Assembly (NCBI GenBank): GCA_037126765.1
Contig: JBBCBC010000026.1
Span: 31,915,698-31,979,697, forward strand
DNA from: Stenogyne calaminthoides
Lineage: Eukaryota > Streptophyta > Magnoliopsida > Lamiales > Lamiaceae
Reading direction: 5' to 3'
DNA length: 64,000 nucleotides
Numbering within the stretch: the first letter of the stretch is position 1; each line of letters begins with the position of its first letter. The notes beneath the pieces were generated by a model. That model saw only the letters and a program-made list of their open reading frames with translations, did no database searches and was not told the origin of the DNA. Shown in pieces: positions 48,951 through 61,130 of this stretch. The position numbers and the translations under genes are program-made.

Positions 48951-49299
48951 AAACAAAAGTATATAAAGAGACGATGATTACGCCGTATAGGAGACAAATC
49001 GCCACGGATCTAATCGATCACAATAGAAGTGCTCGCTTATATGGATTCCCAAGACTAAAACCTAACCCCTCGTGACCCAATCCAAAAGGGGTACCTAAAG
49101 CCTGAGCGGGGATCGTGGGTGCCGCCAACAAAGCGAGGTAAAAAGCAACTATCCGGTACATCGATAGTGGATGTTCAAGGCACATGATGAGAAGCAAGCA
49201 CCTCTCTCCACTCATACATAGAACGAAAGGCCAGCGGTACCGGTGATGATAACTTTGGTTTATACCAAAGGATTGTAACCAAGAGAATGATGATGTACA

Positions 49300-50250
49300 A
49301 GTAATCGGAGTCTCGTATGTGAAGGTCTCAAGCACAACCTATTTCCGGTTTCAATTCTGCGACAACGGATTCAAGTGTTGAGTTCTCGAATCGACCAATG
49401 CACTATCAAGAATCGGCCACTCAACAATTTTTTGCTAACCGGTTCAAGGAAAGGGACGATCTACCAAAATGATTGGAACAGGTTGCCCAAGAAAATGCAT
49501 GCCTTCGATTGTCAAGAGTTCCAAAAAAAAAGCTGGGTGCTCGCACAAAAGAATGAGCCATCCGAACTTTAAAACTCTTAATAAGATAAAGAAGGATGTC
49601 TCTAGTGGAAGGACTTAGAATGAAGTATTTTCAAAAGGATCGTACATGTCTTCGCGGTCGGCGGAAACAATGTCAAAGCTTCATTCAAGGGAATTCCGGA
49701 CCCATCCAATGTAATCTGCATTTGCTTCATATGGATCTACCGGACCAGGTTACACAGTTTAGTCTCAACGGACATAAATATACTCCGTAATCGTGGATGA
49801 CTATTCCAAGTTTACCTCGGGTTATATTCTTACATAAGAAGAATGAGGCGACAACGAAGATACAGAAATGCTAAAAAAGATTACAAAATGAGAAGATGTT
49901 TGTAGTAAAAATCGATTAGATAAAGGTACAAAATTTAACTCTTTATTAATGATTTTTTGCTCTAAGTTTGGTATATCTGAGATGAAACATCAAATATAAG
50001 GAGGGCCCACAACAAAATGGAGTAGCGAAGCGAGGAACAGAACTCTCAAAGGTTCGCTTGCGACGATGTTAGTGAACATGCAATACCAAGCCCGTTCAAG
50101 CGCGTATAATCAACACCGCATGCCATACTCGTAGCAGATGTCTTCGACTAAGGATCACTACAAAACACTATGAACTGTGGAAGGACGTAAAACCTCAGGT
50201 CTCTTTACTTCCATGTTTTTTTTGGGTGTAAGTGTTTCATACATAACAAT
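49300..50250 (+). pseudogene. Element Z pre-integrase and integrase
   Basis: Fragments resembling the GAG-pre-integrase zinc domain (RMSHPNFKTLNKI, about 49550-49590) and the integrase core (MDLPD-like for MDLFGP at about 49730, then a VIVDDYSKF-like stretch near 49790) are readable in several frames. The stretch around 49985-50040 resembles the part after the second Asp. Confidence 0.65.
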
Positions 50251-50919
50251 GGGGAAGAGTCGATTTGAAAACCTTTGAGGCCAAGTCGCAGATGAGGGTA
50301 TATTCTTGGGATATTCCTCATCTAGCAAGGCTTTCGGGGGTTTACAACAGCATTTAAACCTACTTGTGGAAAAAACACCATGTAGTCTTTGATGAAGCAT
50401 CTTACGAACAAAAGAAATGTACTCCGTAACAAAGATGTACTGATCAATAAAGACTGATGCTTTCGGAAAATGGATGTTAATGATCAAGGAAAAAGAATCT
50501 TAAACCGTAATAAAGATACATTCGAGATCTAGGTGATTCACCGGATCATTGAGATCTAAGGTATGAAAAACTCGTCGGTGAAGAAGCCGATCATACCGAG
50601 AAAAGATCAAATCGAACTATCCGGTTCGGGGAACATCTGAAAGTTCCCACGAACGAACATCAAAGACATGATGAGTCCAACATCACCGAGACTTGTTCTT
50701 ATCAAGTGGATCATAATTCCGCGACCACCCCAATCGCTAGTAATGAAATTTTTATCGAACGGATGATGTTCTCCAAACCGACTTAAATCGGAAGCGAAGG
50801 ACACGGATAACCCGGTCATCCAACCGATCGATATCGGAGACCCACGTCGATAAAGTTAAAACTAGACATCAGTTGGTGAAAAGTGCTGTATATTCTTTGT
50901 TATCCATCTCATGAAGGAA

Positions 50920-51905
50920 CCAACAACAATAGAGGAAGCTCAAGCCTTGGCGGATTCTAGCCGTGCGAGGAGGAGCTGGAGCAGTTAGAGAAATCAAGTT
51001 TGGGAACTAGTGGGGCAGACCAAGTCATCAAGAGCGTTATTGGCGAAGTGGGTATTCAAGAACAAGAGATGAGAAAAACGTCATCACCGAAATAAAGCGC
51101 AAGACTTTTGCTAGGTATTCCACAATCGTATGAATTGATTATGATGAGACCTTTGCACCGATCGCCGCCTAAAGCCATTAATTTGTTTAAAGCATACGCT
51201 TCCACGGAAGGGTTCAACGTATGTCGAGATGGGCGTAAAAGAGTAGCTTTCTTAAACGGGGTACTAGCAGAGGAAGTTTATGTCGAACAACCTCCGTGCT
51301 TTGAAAAAAGGCAAGATTGTCTCCTTAAAAAAGCTCTCTATGGCAAACAGCTCCTCGAGCTTGGTATGATACACTCTCGGTTCTTGATCGAAAGTGGGTT
51401 CTCTAAAAGGCGATTGGGCGGAGAACCTTATTCGAGAATAGAAGATGGAAAAGATATTTCGATGGTTGATTATTCGGGGCGACATCATCTTCGGATCTCC
51501 CAACAAAAAGTCTATGTGAAAGATTGACAAAACCGATGCAAGGGAAATTCGAGATGTCCATGATGGGTCGATGAATTACTTTAAGGTCTTCAAGTAAAAG
51601 CAAAGTATGAAGGGATATTCATCTCCGCCAAGCAAAAGTACACCAGAATTTATTCGCTAAGTTTGGAGTTCAAAATTGTAAGGAAGCCAAAATTCCTATG
51701 ATGACTGGATTCAAGATGGATCCAGATGAGGATGGTCAGAAAACAAATCAGAAGGAATATAGGGCTCTCATTGGATCTCTACTATACCTGACTGCCAGCA
51801 GACCAGATATAACCTTCGCAGTAGGTGTATGTGCCAGATTTCAGGCAAATCCAATGATAAGTCACCTAGAAGCATTGCCTGGATTCTTAAGTATCTGAAG
51901 GGGAC
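50920..51905 (+). pseudogene. Element Z reverse transcriptase
   Basis: Readable pieces: KWVFKNKR, IDYDETFAPIA in adjacent frames near 51055-51165, VAFLNGVLAEEVYVEQPP (51246-51300, matching AFLNG-EEVYVEQPPGF), LLKKALYG, and EYRALIGSLLYLTASRPDI (51755-51812). The final piece is undamaged, coinciding with the start of a CTG/CAG-normal block. Confidence 0.78.
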
Positions 51906-51959
51906 GGTAAACCTTGGTTTATTTACCCATCGGATGATAATCTAGAGAGTTTAGTGGGT

Positions 51960-52475
51960 ATTACGATGCGATTATGGAGGTTGCAAGATTGACAGAAAAT
52001 CCCCACTCGGGAACTTGTCGGTTCTTAGGAAATAAACGGATCTCGTGGTTTTCAAAAAGCAGACATCAGTTGCAACATCTACTCTTGAAGGGAATATATG
52101 GGCTGGCAGAAGTCTGTTGTTCCCAATTTGCTCCGCTTAGTCGGTTGCGGAGGGATTATAACATTGAAAGCCAGAATGTACCTATTTTACGTGCTTGATA
52201 ATAGTGCTATTGCAATCTTTCGGAATCCGTTCTCTGTCTGAAGATGCAAGCATGTGGATGTCGGGCACCATTTTATAAGGATCATGTTGAAAGAAAGAAT
52301 ATCGGAATGGAAAAGATTAAATACTGATATACAGAAAGCTGATATTCTAACCAAGCCACTAGCTGAGATCAGATTCAGAGAATTATGCAATGAGCTAGGG
52401 CTTCTGGATCTTGGAGAAAATGCACCTAAAATGTTTGATGGAATGATCTCCAGAACCAGCTGGTTAAGAAACTAA
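51960..52475 (+). pseudogene. Element Z RNase H
   Basis: Copia RNase H end: KHVDVGHHFIR in frame-shifted pieces (about 52247-52285), NTDIQKADILTKPLAEIRF and ELCNELGLL (52317-52412). It removes element RNA during reverse transcription. The 3' part is open to 52473. Confidence 0.8.
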
Positions 52476-55400
52476 TCAGTTCAAGAGAAATCAGTTGAAT
52501 TTGGTATCTCAACTGATCAGAAGATCAGTCAAGGAACTGATATGAGAAGGTACTGATCAGATTTAAAGTTTATCAGATTAAATGAACTGATCGTTTAAAG
52601 GATTATCTGATTAAATCTGTTCAGTTATACTTTGTAAGTCGATTAAGCTGAAATTCAACAAGATTCACAAGTGGTATTCACAAGATTAAAGCTTAAAATC
52701 GCATAAGGATACATGAATTTTACACAACAATGAAATAACAGAAATTTTCATTGATAAAGACCCGAAGGTCAGGTTACATTACAAGATACAAGTACAAGAG
52801 GACCCGGAGGTCAGTACATAAACCCTAAACCCTAAACCCGAAAACCTTAACACTAAACCCTCATCCTAACCCTTGAAGAAGTGGAGAGAGAGAGATTTTA
52901 AATCTGATGCTCTCATTTTCCCCCACTTAACAAGGGTGAGAGAAACTTTAAAATAATCCTAAGCCGATCGTGAAGCTAAAACCAGTGGAGCGAGAGCGGC
53001 GTTGATAGGATTTTTAAGCCAGGAGCCCTAAGAAAGAGTCAGTGGGCTCTCCAGCTGTTAAATGGTGAGTTGATTTACGGGCATGTTTGTTGTCCGATGC
53101 GCACCGACATCAAACTCATGTTCATTTTCAGTTAAATGTTGATCGCGGTTTCGTCATCTCGATAGACACCTGAGTGCATACGGTTAGGAGAAGTGTCTTC
53201 TACCGATTCGCGATAGCGTAACCCGCCTACCGGTGGTAGAGATGCTTGGCGGCGATTGTATGTGAAATCTTTGATGGAGCGAGCAGTGATAAAGGGACTA
53301 ACGGGGATGATTTGAGAAGTTGAAATCATTGAAAAGCGGGTAAAAGTGTTTGTGAAAGTTTAACCTAGGAAATAAGGGTTCACCGGGATACATGATTCTA
53401 CAAAGAAGATAAGTATGGTGATTGGGTTATGTTGTGTAAAACAATTGGTCCAATTTATAGAGACCAAGCATGGGTGCAAATGCAAATTCGAAGTTCTCAA
53501 AACCTTTTAGAGAAATCGCACTAAAAGGACGGTGATGTAGGAATCACTTTCGACTGATAATTGGATAAATTTCTCACGGATTGACATATCGAAAGATTGA
53601 CGATAATTACGATGTCAAATCGCTACCAACTTAGGGAATAGAAGCTACTATTCTAGACTAAGTTTTGGCGGTAACACTTATCCCAAGAATTGGCTTGATC
53701 TCGAGAAGAATCGATTAGGGTCAACTAAAATCGATTACATCTGTTGATCGGATGAGGGAGATCGGTGAGCTTGAAACTCCAACAAACCGGATACATCGAT
53801 CTATGGAAAATAGAAATATCGGTTGGGGAACTTCAACCGATCAATGAGGAAAGGAAATCGGGCGTATTCAAGGAAGATCGATTTAAGGGCGAAACTTCAA
53901 CAAATGAGATCTGAAGTGAAGAAGATCGGTTAAAAGGATCAGTTGGGAAATTTTAAGGCTTAGGCGTAATACTAAGATCAATAATTGAAATCAACATGGA
54001 CAAGTGGTATTGTTGATTACAATATCGATCCAACCGATACGCCTTTCTTTTCTCTTATTCTTTGCTTATTTATCGGATCTTATCGATATTATTTGCCTTT
54101 ATCACCCATTATCCTTGTGCGTATTCAAATCATCATTTAATGGACTTGGGGAACATGTATTAGCTTCGCTACTAAATGTGCTTTTAAATCCAAAAGGTTT
54201 TTCGTCGTGTTTTTCGACCCTACGATCAAAACGCTTAATGAACGGGAGCGTTTAATCTTTTCAAACGGTTGATCTTCCAAATCTTGTCTTCTTTTTCCCT
54301 AAATGTTTTATAAAAATCATCAAAAAACCATACGAGTTTTCCATTTCACAAACTTGCGATTTATTCTCTAAAAACTCCAGTTACTTCTCTCGATTCAAAA
54401 GTGTTTTTCCTAAGTTTCAAAAATCATCCTTAGAAAAAATGTAATCGGTAATTTATATTTATTTTGTATTTTTTTTTAAATCCATTGATCTTAAATGTTT
54501 TTATCTGTGTTATGCTTTATTGTTTCTTGGTTTCGCGATATGTGATGTTCTTATATATATATGCACAACTTTTAATCGGGTCCATCCCTTTGTAGATGGC
54601 CACCCACTAATGGGAAAGATAATGTGCAATTATCGCGGGCGCAACAAAGATTGTGGATGATAAATTCATACGATTCAATATCACTTTCGGATCAAGGAAT
54701 CCATGGAGGTCGGGCAAATTCTGCTAAAGCGAGCCTTGAAAATTTTTATACCGCACTCGCAATCGATGATGCGATGTAAACACTAAATTCCTAAGGAATT
54801 TAAGAGTGGATACAGACGTTAAAATGAACCGCTCTCGGCAATCAGCGGAGAAAAATCGACCGACGAATGATGATATAACCCTTCTGTTCAGCCTACCAAA
54901 GGACGGATCTCTTTGCTCATTCAGGGGAGAACGCGAATGAGCCTGATCAAAAGAGCTCTTCGAGAGGGTATGACAAACATCATCGTCAGGTTTTGTCAGG
55001 CCGATGCTCAAGAGGAATCTACCGATTGTTGTTGACATATTCAAAAACAATTATGGGTATTGCATTCGACCCAGATGCTCTCTTTGTCGAATCAAAATGT
55101 AAACATGGCCGCAATAATTGATAAGCCAAGAACATCAATTGTACGGGTTCTGAAGGCCGTGCTGCCTCCAAGAACATGAAATTTGGAGTAAATGGTAGGT
55201 AGTATATCGAAGAAAAAGATCGCAATCTCAACAAAGGTTGCGATTATTACGAAAGATAACCTTTATCTTTGAATAGGACAATCAGATTGACGAAAGTCCT
55301 ATAAAACCTTTCTCACAACCACTTGACCATCTTTGGGCCACGGTGACGATGATATCTGCCAACCCCCAAAGTCAAAGAAAGGAAAAAGCAAAAGCAACCG

Positions 55401-57640
55401 CATCTACACCCGATGATGCCCCCGGAAGAAGAAAAAGAAAACTGGTGAAGCCCGTGAGAAGAGGCCGAAGAAGGCGCGGCAGCCTCCATGACTCGATGTT
55501 TCAAGATGGTCGATGAAGAAAGAAGCGCCCGGATCATCTGTTGCAACACAAAAATCGGGTGAAAATTAGAGCGGGTGCTTCCAAGCCGAGAGTCAGCGGA
55601 TCATTCCGGGAGGAGGAAGCACAGTCGATCGATCGATACCCTCAAGCTCGAGCTAATTCACCACTCGACTAATGGCTGTTGAGCATGTCTCTCCTATTCT
55701 TCCACCCGCCTGACCCCGAACCGCGATCGGTTAACGAAAGTTTACCTCGATGTGGAACCAAGCACTGCTTCGCTTTGAGAACCTCTCTGCAGTCAAAACC
55801 GATCAGCCAACTTCCGCTTACTTTTATCCTGACGGAACCTTCCACATCTCATCAAAACCGAATCGAGGGCATGATTCTCGAGTCAGGATCCAACAAAGAT
55901 CATAACCGTGGAAATTGATCGTAATGCTAATCGAAAGAGAAATTGATGAGTTATATCCGAATCGGTCGCCCATCCCTGGCCATAAGAGAGGAAGTTATGG
56001 AGATCCTCACTGGAGAGATTTTCGATTAAAAGCTTCCGGACTTTTATAATAATTATTGAGCGGATGGGCGGGCGGATGAGATTAGAATTCGATTCGACAT
56101 GAGGAAATTCGCTAAAGTGGGATCACCAAATGAGTCGAGAATCTTCATCCAAAAGCTCGATCCACAAAGTTAGGGTTGCTTTAACAGAATTACCCCGAGA
56201 TGGCAGCGAAAGCTCCCCGGCAGATGCCATCATGAAGGATCGAAATCAGCCGATGATAGTGGAGTCGGTGTGTGCGGTTCATGACCAACCACTGAGGCAC
56301 AAATAACCGAATCGATCAAGTGACACCCAACATTCCAACATCACACGTCACTATCAATCAACTTCGGAGATCAAATCTTGTCTCAAAGATCTCGAAAAAG
56401 AAGAAGTTGAGGGACCGATAGCGATCAAAGGCGATTGCCATAAAAGAAATATGAGATAAAATGAATTGGCTATTTCCCAGATTAGGGCAATCAAAGATCG
56501 GTTCTCCCAAAGCGGTTGTCCCTTGCGTCGGAATCGATAAAGACCGATTGATGCCAAACTGACTCGGGTGGATCAACAACAAGTTTTTTCGTGCTCTTCC
56601 ATTTTGTATTTAGAATTGATGAAGAGAAACTTGACAAAGCTGATTAAAACTCTCCTATCGCCATGGAATCATCAAGATCGAAGCCGATATCGAAAGATTT
56701 AAAATCTAAATCGCTCAAACTCAAAGGCATATCATTCTATGAAGATCTCAACGAGTATTTATCGATCAACTTTAGTTCTCGACCTCCCCACCTCGCTACT
56801 CTTTTTGATCAAACCAAAGGGGAAAGGACGAATGAGAAACCAACCGACATAACAGTCTTGAGGGACATCACAAACCGGATGTTGAAAAGATGTCCAAAGA
56901 GGTGTAAGTGAAGAAGAAAAAAGCCAAGAAGAAAGAAGGTAAAAAAAAAAGAGGCGTAAAAATCAAGAAGAAATTCGGATCGAGAGGAAGAAAGGAAGTG
57001 TTTGGAAAAATCCGTGCCGTAACTAAGCCGCCAAAAAGAGTTGAATGAGATCATCCCAAAAACTACTGGCGATGCTAAGAAATTTGGAGGAATGGAATAA
57101 GATCGAGTGAATGGCTTCGATGCCTTTGTTCTTAATCTTGTTCCACAAGAAGAATCTCTGATGAAGAATTCTCATCCCGTTAGAAAATAAATACCTTGGA
57201 TTTTTCGAGTATCCGGAAAATGAGGCCAAGCTTATCAATGTAAAAAATAACTCGCCAAGAGTATGATCGTTGGAGTACTCAAGAAGATGTATGGCTCATT
57301 TGACAGATCCGCATTTCAAAGATTCTATTTTGACATCCTGCACAGATCGCATATAACCGATCCTCAGGTGATGATGTCAAATGGAAACTTTATCGGATTT
57401 TCAACGCACCTCAAGATCAAAGAGAGATGGCGAGGATACAAAGCCTAAAGGGTGAAGAATCGTAAGACTACTCCAGATCACCTTTCTTATTTTCAAACTT
57501 TTCTCGATGTAACATGTAATCAACATTTTAATGAGAAAAGTTTATTTTCGATCCTAAGACAAAGTCTCATTGTCTTGATTATATGCTCTTAATCTGTTCA
57601 ATTTTTTTATCAATCATTTGGTTTCTCAAAGTGTTTTGGT
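52476..57640 (+). other. Element Z post-pol region (5.2 kb), function unknown
   Basis: Sits where Sireviruses may carry an env-like gene. It has a telomere-like AAACCCT stretch (52820-52839), and a modest open frame MESSRSKPISKDLKSKSLKL (56663-56911) in a segment rich in charged residues. No transmembrane or env-like protein can be supported. Coding potential is uncertain because the sequence in this block appears corrupted at CTG/CAG sites. Confidence 0.45.
52820..52839. repeat. Short interstitial telomere-like repeat
   Basis: Nearly three units of the plant telomere motif AAACCCT, inside element Z. Confidence 0.8.
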
Positions 57641-59194
57641 TTTTCAGGGGGGAAATTGTTGGGAAATTTATAGTTTTGATGAAAGTTCAAAACACATGTA
57701 ATAAGGACCATCAGGACAATTGGCAGAATGATGTTTATATTACACCGCTATAGGAGACCGAAGTTGATAATGATTGTATAGAACAACCGATGAAATAGAT
57801 AGGTCACATCGAGGGGGGAAACTCAATATGTATAGGTCGAATCTCAAGACTCAAAGGACAAATGACATCCGACAGGGCGTAATGCAAGACAAGAATAGAA
57901 GATCGATCGCTCGACCGGGTCGATATCTCGGCTAAAGTCATAAAGATCAAACTCAATACTCAAGATCAGACTGGAAGACCTACATCGGTCCGTCTGCTAG
58001 TTGAAGCTAATTCGGTCAAACGACACCGAAGACTCTATCGTGGTGATCGATTCGGTGATCGATCAGTCACCACCAAAGTGAAATCGATGTTTCACCTAAT
58101 CATCGTCGAGGATCCGAACAAGAAGAATGTCGAGCTTAGTTGGAAGAACAACATTGAAAAGTGAGTCTGCTATCAATAAGAAACAAGACACGATGATCGG
58201 AGCGATGCGATTGCAGGATTTGATGCTACCTCTCCTGAACGGCTACAAAATATAAATTCACGCTTTTGGCCATATTCCGCCCCGCTTCGTCACATCAAGC
58301 CCGCAAACTCATTTTAATATAGCACGAAATTCAAATTGCTCTCCAACGGCTCTTTGATTTCAAAGGTCTATAAATATGGATCACACTTGAGTGAAAAACG
58401 AAACGCTTTTGAACAACGGGAAGCTTAAGCTAATATCGATTTCGCACAAGCACCACGAACAAGAAGATTAATTTTTATTAAGTGTTCACCCCATAAGTTC
58501 TTAGCATAGAAATCTTTTCATCTAGGCCTAGGGTCATTCGCTTACGCAAGAAAATATTTTCATAGTTGGAACGAAAAACAATCTTACCCAAACCCCAAGT
58601 TAGGTTAAGTTGTTTAGCAAGATTTCGCATCAGGTTTCTAGATTCTCGATTTACGGGATCTGTTGATGTTAACTCCTTAAACATCTAGTTGGTGTCTTGT
58701 GTTGGACTTTACACATAAAACAAAGTCCGATTGGTTAAGTAGGTGCCCTTGTGATAGGGAAGAGTGGACGAGGACCCGGTTTGTAGAACCACTATAAATC
58801 TTGTGTGCCTTTACCGCTTTGATTAACCGACACAACAATCTGACACAACCTTTTAAAGCATACATATTCCAAGTTGAGATCGTTAGCACCAAGCTTCGGG
58901 ATTCGATCAAACTTGACACTTCAAATAACCCGATTAAAAAGATTAACTTTGGAATCTAATTTATCAAAACCCGTTTTTCACGGGTAAAACTTGCTTTTCC
59001 ACTTTTATCGGGTTAAACCGATAATTCTTTAACCGACCGCTTTCAGGCGATTAGTAAGTTGGTTATCACCAAAGCATTCACTCACACTCGATCGTTAATC
59101 GCCTTCACACCTGATTTCCAAAGGTTTTCAAGAATCTACATTCACCCCTCCTATCTAGACTTACGCCCTCACAAACCCGTTCGGGACCCTACAA
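57641..59194 (+). repeat. Element Z polypurine tract and 3' LTR
   Basis: TTTCAGGGGGGAAAT (57641-57656) precedes the LTR, which begins at 57657 (TGTTGGGAAATTT) and ends CCTACA(A) at 59193-59194. It is followed by target duplication AGGTA (59195-59199). Confidence 0.88.
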
Positions 59195-59199
59195 AGGTA

Positions 59200-60354
59200 C
59201 TCTCCTCCTTTGGAAGAAAGCACGACTAATGAAGTCACTAAAACAATTTACCAAGACAATTATTGAGATTATCTAAAGTTTTTATAAAACTTTTATTTTA
59301 TTTAATGCTAAGCATTCTCACATAGTGATAAAAAATTGTGATAATATCGATGGGAATCAAATTCTAATCGACTTTTTTCTCGGAGGGGGAAATTTTGGTA
59401 CTATGGCGGATATTTTGCCGAAGAGATTAAATCTCTATGGAAGAATATTCTATTAATTTTTCTTCATTAAAAACTCATAATACAAGTAGTAAAACTATTT
59501 GTATGTTTTTTGTTGATTCCGAATCCCATAGATCCGGAAATGGAGACCGTAATTATTATACCAAGATGGTATACCAAGTTTATGGAGGATCCATACTACT
59601 GAGATTTTGGAATAACTTAAATGTTATTACCCTTCCTGCTCCCATGAGTCACCTTTGCAGGAAAAATATCAATAGGATTAAATCCAAAATGAAGAATATA
59701 AAATCTTACCGTGAAAAAGACTTCAAATAGTCTTTCTTCATTTTCTGAATATTCTAAGAAATATGTTGGTTTATTTCCAAGGAAAAAATATATGGATCTT
59801 TATATGGATCATATCAAGAAAGATTTATTCAATGATATTGATTTTTTCGATTCAAAATCGATGTCTCTATGATTTGGGTTCAATTACAAGATGCTGGATT
59901 TTTCTCTTCAAGAAAGTTTTGATCTTTTTGAGAAATTCTCTTAAAGAGAAACTTAAAGAAAGAAGTGTTAATGGAAGATTGGAGATTATATCTAAATAGC
60001 CCAAACTAATGCCGTTTCTAATATCTGGAAAGGTCCCTTTTCATGTTATTTTTGATGAAAATAATAATGAAATCAGAGATAAGAATTATCTCAAAGTTCA
60101 AGAAGAAAATTAAGATTCTTGAAATATGTATTCCTGTGACCGAGAAAATGACATGAATGATATTGATGAATAAGACATTATCCTCATTCTTAAAAGGATT
60201 TAAGAAGACTTAATTATTCAAGAAAACAAACTTTATTAATGGCGATTTTTAGAAGACTTTGATTTAAGACATTCCAAAAAAATGCTCTGATGACTGCACA
60301 AAATCAAATTTAAATATTACTTGCATTAGCGTTATTGAAAAGATTGTTTCATGA
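59200..60354 (+). pseudogene. Pararetrovirus downstream ORF of unknown function
   Basis: After element Z the virus resumes. 59437-59730 encodes a recognisable open stretch (SINFSSLKTHNTSSK, KMVYQVYGGSILLRF, MSHLCRKNINR), and further pieces in other frames run to about 60200. Position downstream of RNase H and before the promoter suggests the second ORF found in some florendovirus-like genomes or a transactivator-like protein. I recognise no domain. Confidence 0.5.
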
Positions 60355-60454
60355 ATAGTAATTACTATTCAAACTTTTTTTTTTGTCTTTTGTGGCTTTG
60401 TTTTTCCTCAGACTATTTTTTTTTTATTTTGAAGGGGTTTGATGTCCTTTCATC

Positions 60455-60463
60455 TATAAATAG
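60455..60463 (+). promoter_or_regulatory. Pararetrovirus pregenomic RNA promoter TATA box
   Basis: TATAAATAG lies about 600 bp upstream of the second primer-binding site. The transcript would begin near 60490 and carry a leader of about 570 nt to the primer site and movement-protein ORF, the arrangement known from caulimovirids. A T-rich tract (60365-60430) precedes it. Confidence 0.65.
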
Positions 60464-60990
60464 GCTTGTATTTTCTTTTTCAGAGGCACTCGAGTTTAGA
60501 CTCGCCCCTATTTCTCTCTCTAAATCCTCTTTGTGTGCAACCTTGTAAACCTTGTAATATTATTGTTCATAAATGGTTTTTGCTTGTGGCTTTTTAAAAG
60601 GTATATTGTTATTTAAATTTCGTATTTTAAATTTTTTATTTTAATGATTGCCGCCTCAATTGTCGGCTAAATTACTTGTATTGAATCATGACATGACTTA
60701 ACTATACTCTACTATCATGTGCATTTGGAATTATATTTCTATATTGATCTGTAATTTGATATATCAAAGGTAGAGTTGGTTTAATCCCTTAGGTTTGAGC
60801 TTTCAATGATATTTGAGTTAACCATGTGGGCTAGCCCTTTTTGCCGCTTTAATATGAATAGAATTAACGTTTTGGGTGTAAAAGATTTTTCCAGTTAATT
60901 CTTGGACTTGGAATTTCAAGAATTTCTATCCGGAGTAAAAGATCCCATGATACTATTGACATAGATCTTTGTACCATCCTTATGTTAATA

Positions 60991-61130
60991 TGGTATCAAA
61001 GCCAGAGAAGAAGGGGTATATATAAGTTATATGGTTTCATGATTCAATACATCTTAATATGGTATCAGAGCCATGAGAAGTAGGGTATATATAAGTTATA
61101 TGGTTTCATAATTCAATACATTTTGATTTT
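60991..61130 (+). repeat. Duplicated primer-binding-site segment at the junction of virus units
   Basis: About 69 bp starting TGGTATCAAAGCCAGAGAAG (60991) are repeated from 61060 as TGGTATCAGAGCCATGAGAAG. Both are followed by GGTATATATAAGTTATATGG. The second contains the perfect tRNA-Met primer site. Confidence 0.85.

Larger units (their letters stand above)
44918..59194 (+). mobile_element. Full-length 14.3-kb Copia element of family Z (Sirevirus-like)
   Basis: Two LTRs of about 1.52-1.54 kb, target duplication AGGTA, a primer site resembling TGGTATCAGAGC and a polypurine tract AGGGGGGAAA. Gag, integrase, RT and RNase H are in Copia order, followed by about 5.2 kb of additional sequence before the 3' LTR. 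Long LTRs plus an extra region after pol are typical of Sireviruses. All reading frames are broken, largely at CTG/CAG-related positions. Confidence 0.85.
24138..60990 (+). mobile_element. Endogenous pararetrovirus (Caulimoviridae), genome-length unit split by three LTR insertions
   Basis: The unit consists of four collinear pieces: 24138-24801, 37983-41596, 43166-44917 and 59200-60990. They sum to about 7.8 kb, in the caulimovirid range. The order is tRNA-Met primer site, movement protein, coat protein with zinc knuckle, aspartic protease, RT with YIDD, RNase H, a downstream ORF, promoter, leader, and then the primer site again. This single-track order resembles the petuvirus/florendovirus side of the family. 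No piece has LTRs or an integrase, as expected for a DNA pararetrovirus inserted by host repair. All reading frames are interrupted by stops and frameshifts, so the copy is a fossil. Collinearity is supported by 5-bp target duplications at each interrupting element and by the uninterrupted second copy at 61060-62467. Confidence 0.88.

Noticed and set aside
24138..61075. TGGTATCAGAGC motifs as possible tRNA genes
   Set aside because: They are only primer-binding sites complementary to a tRNA 3' end. No cloverleaf or A/B boxes surround them.
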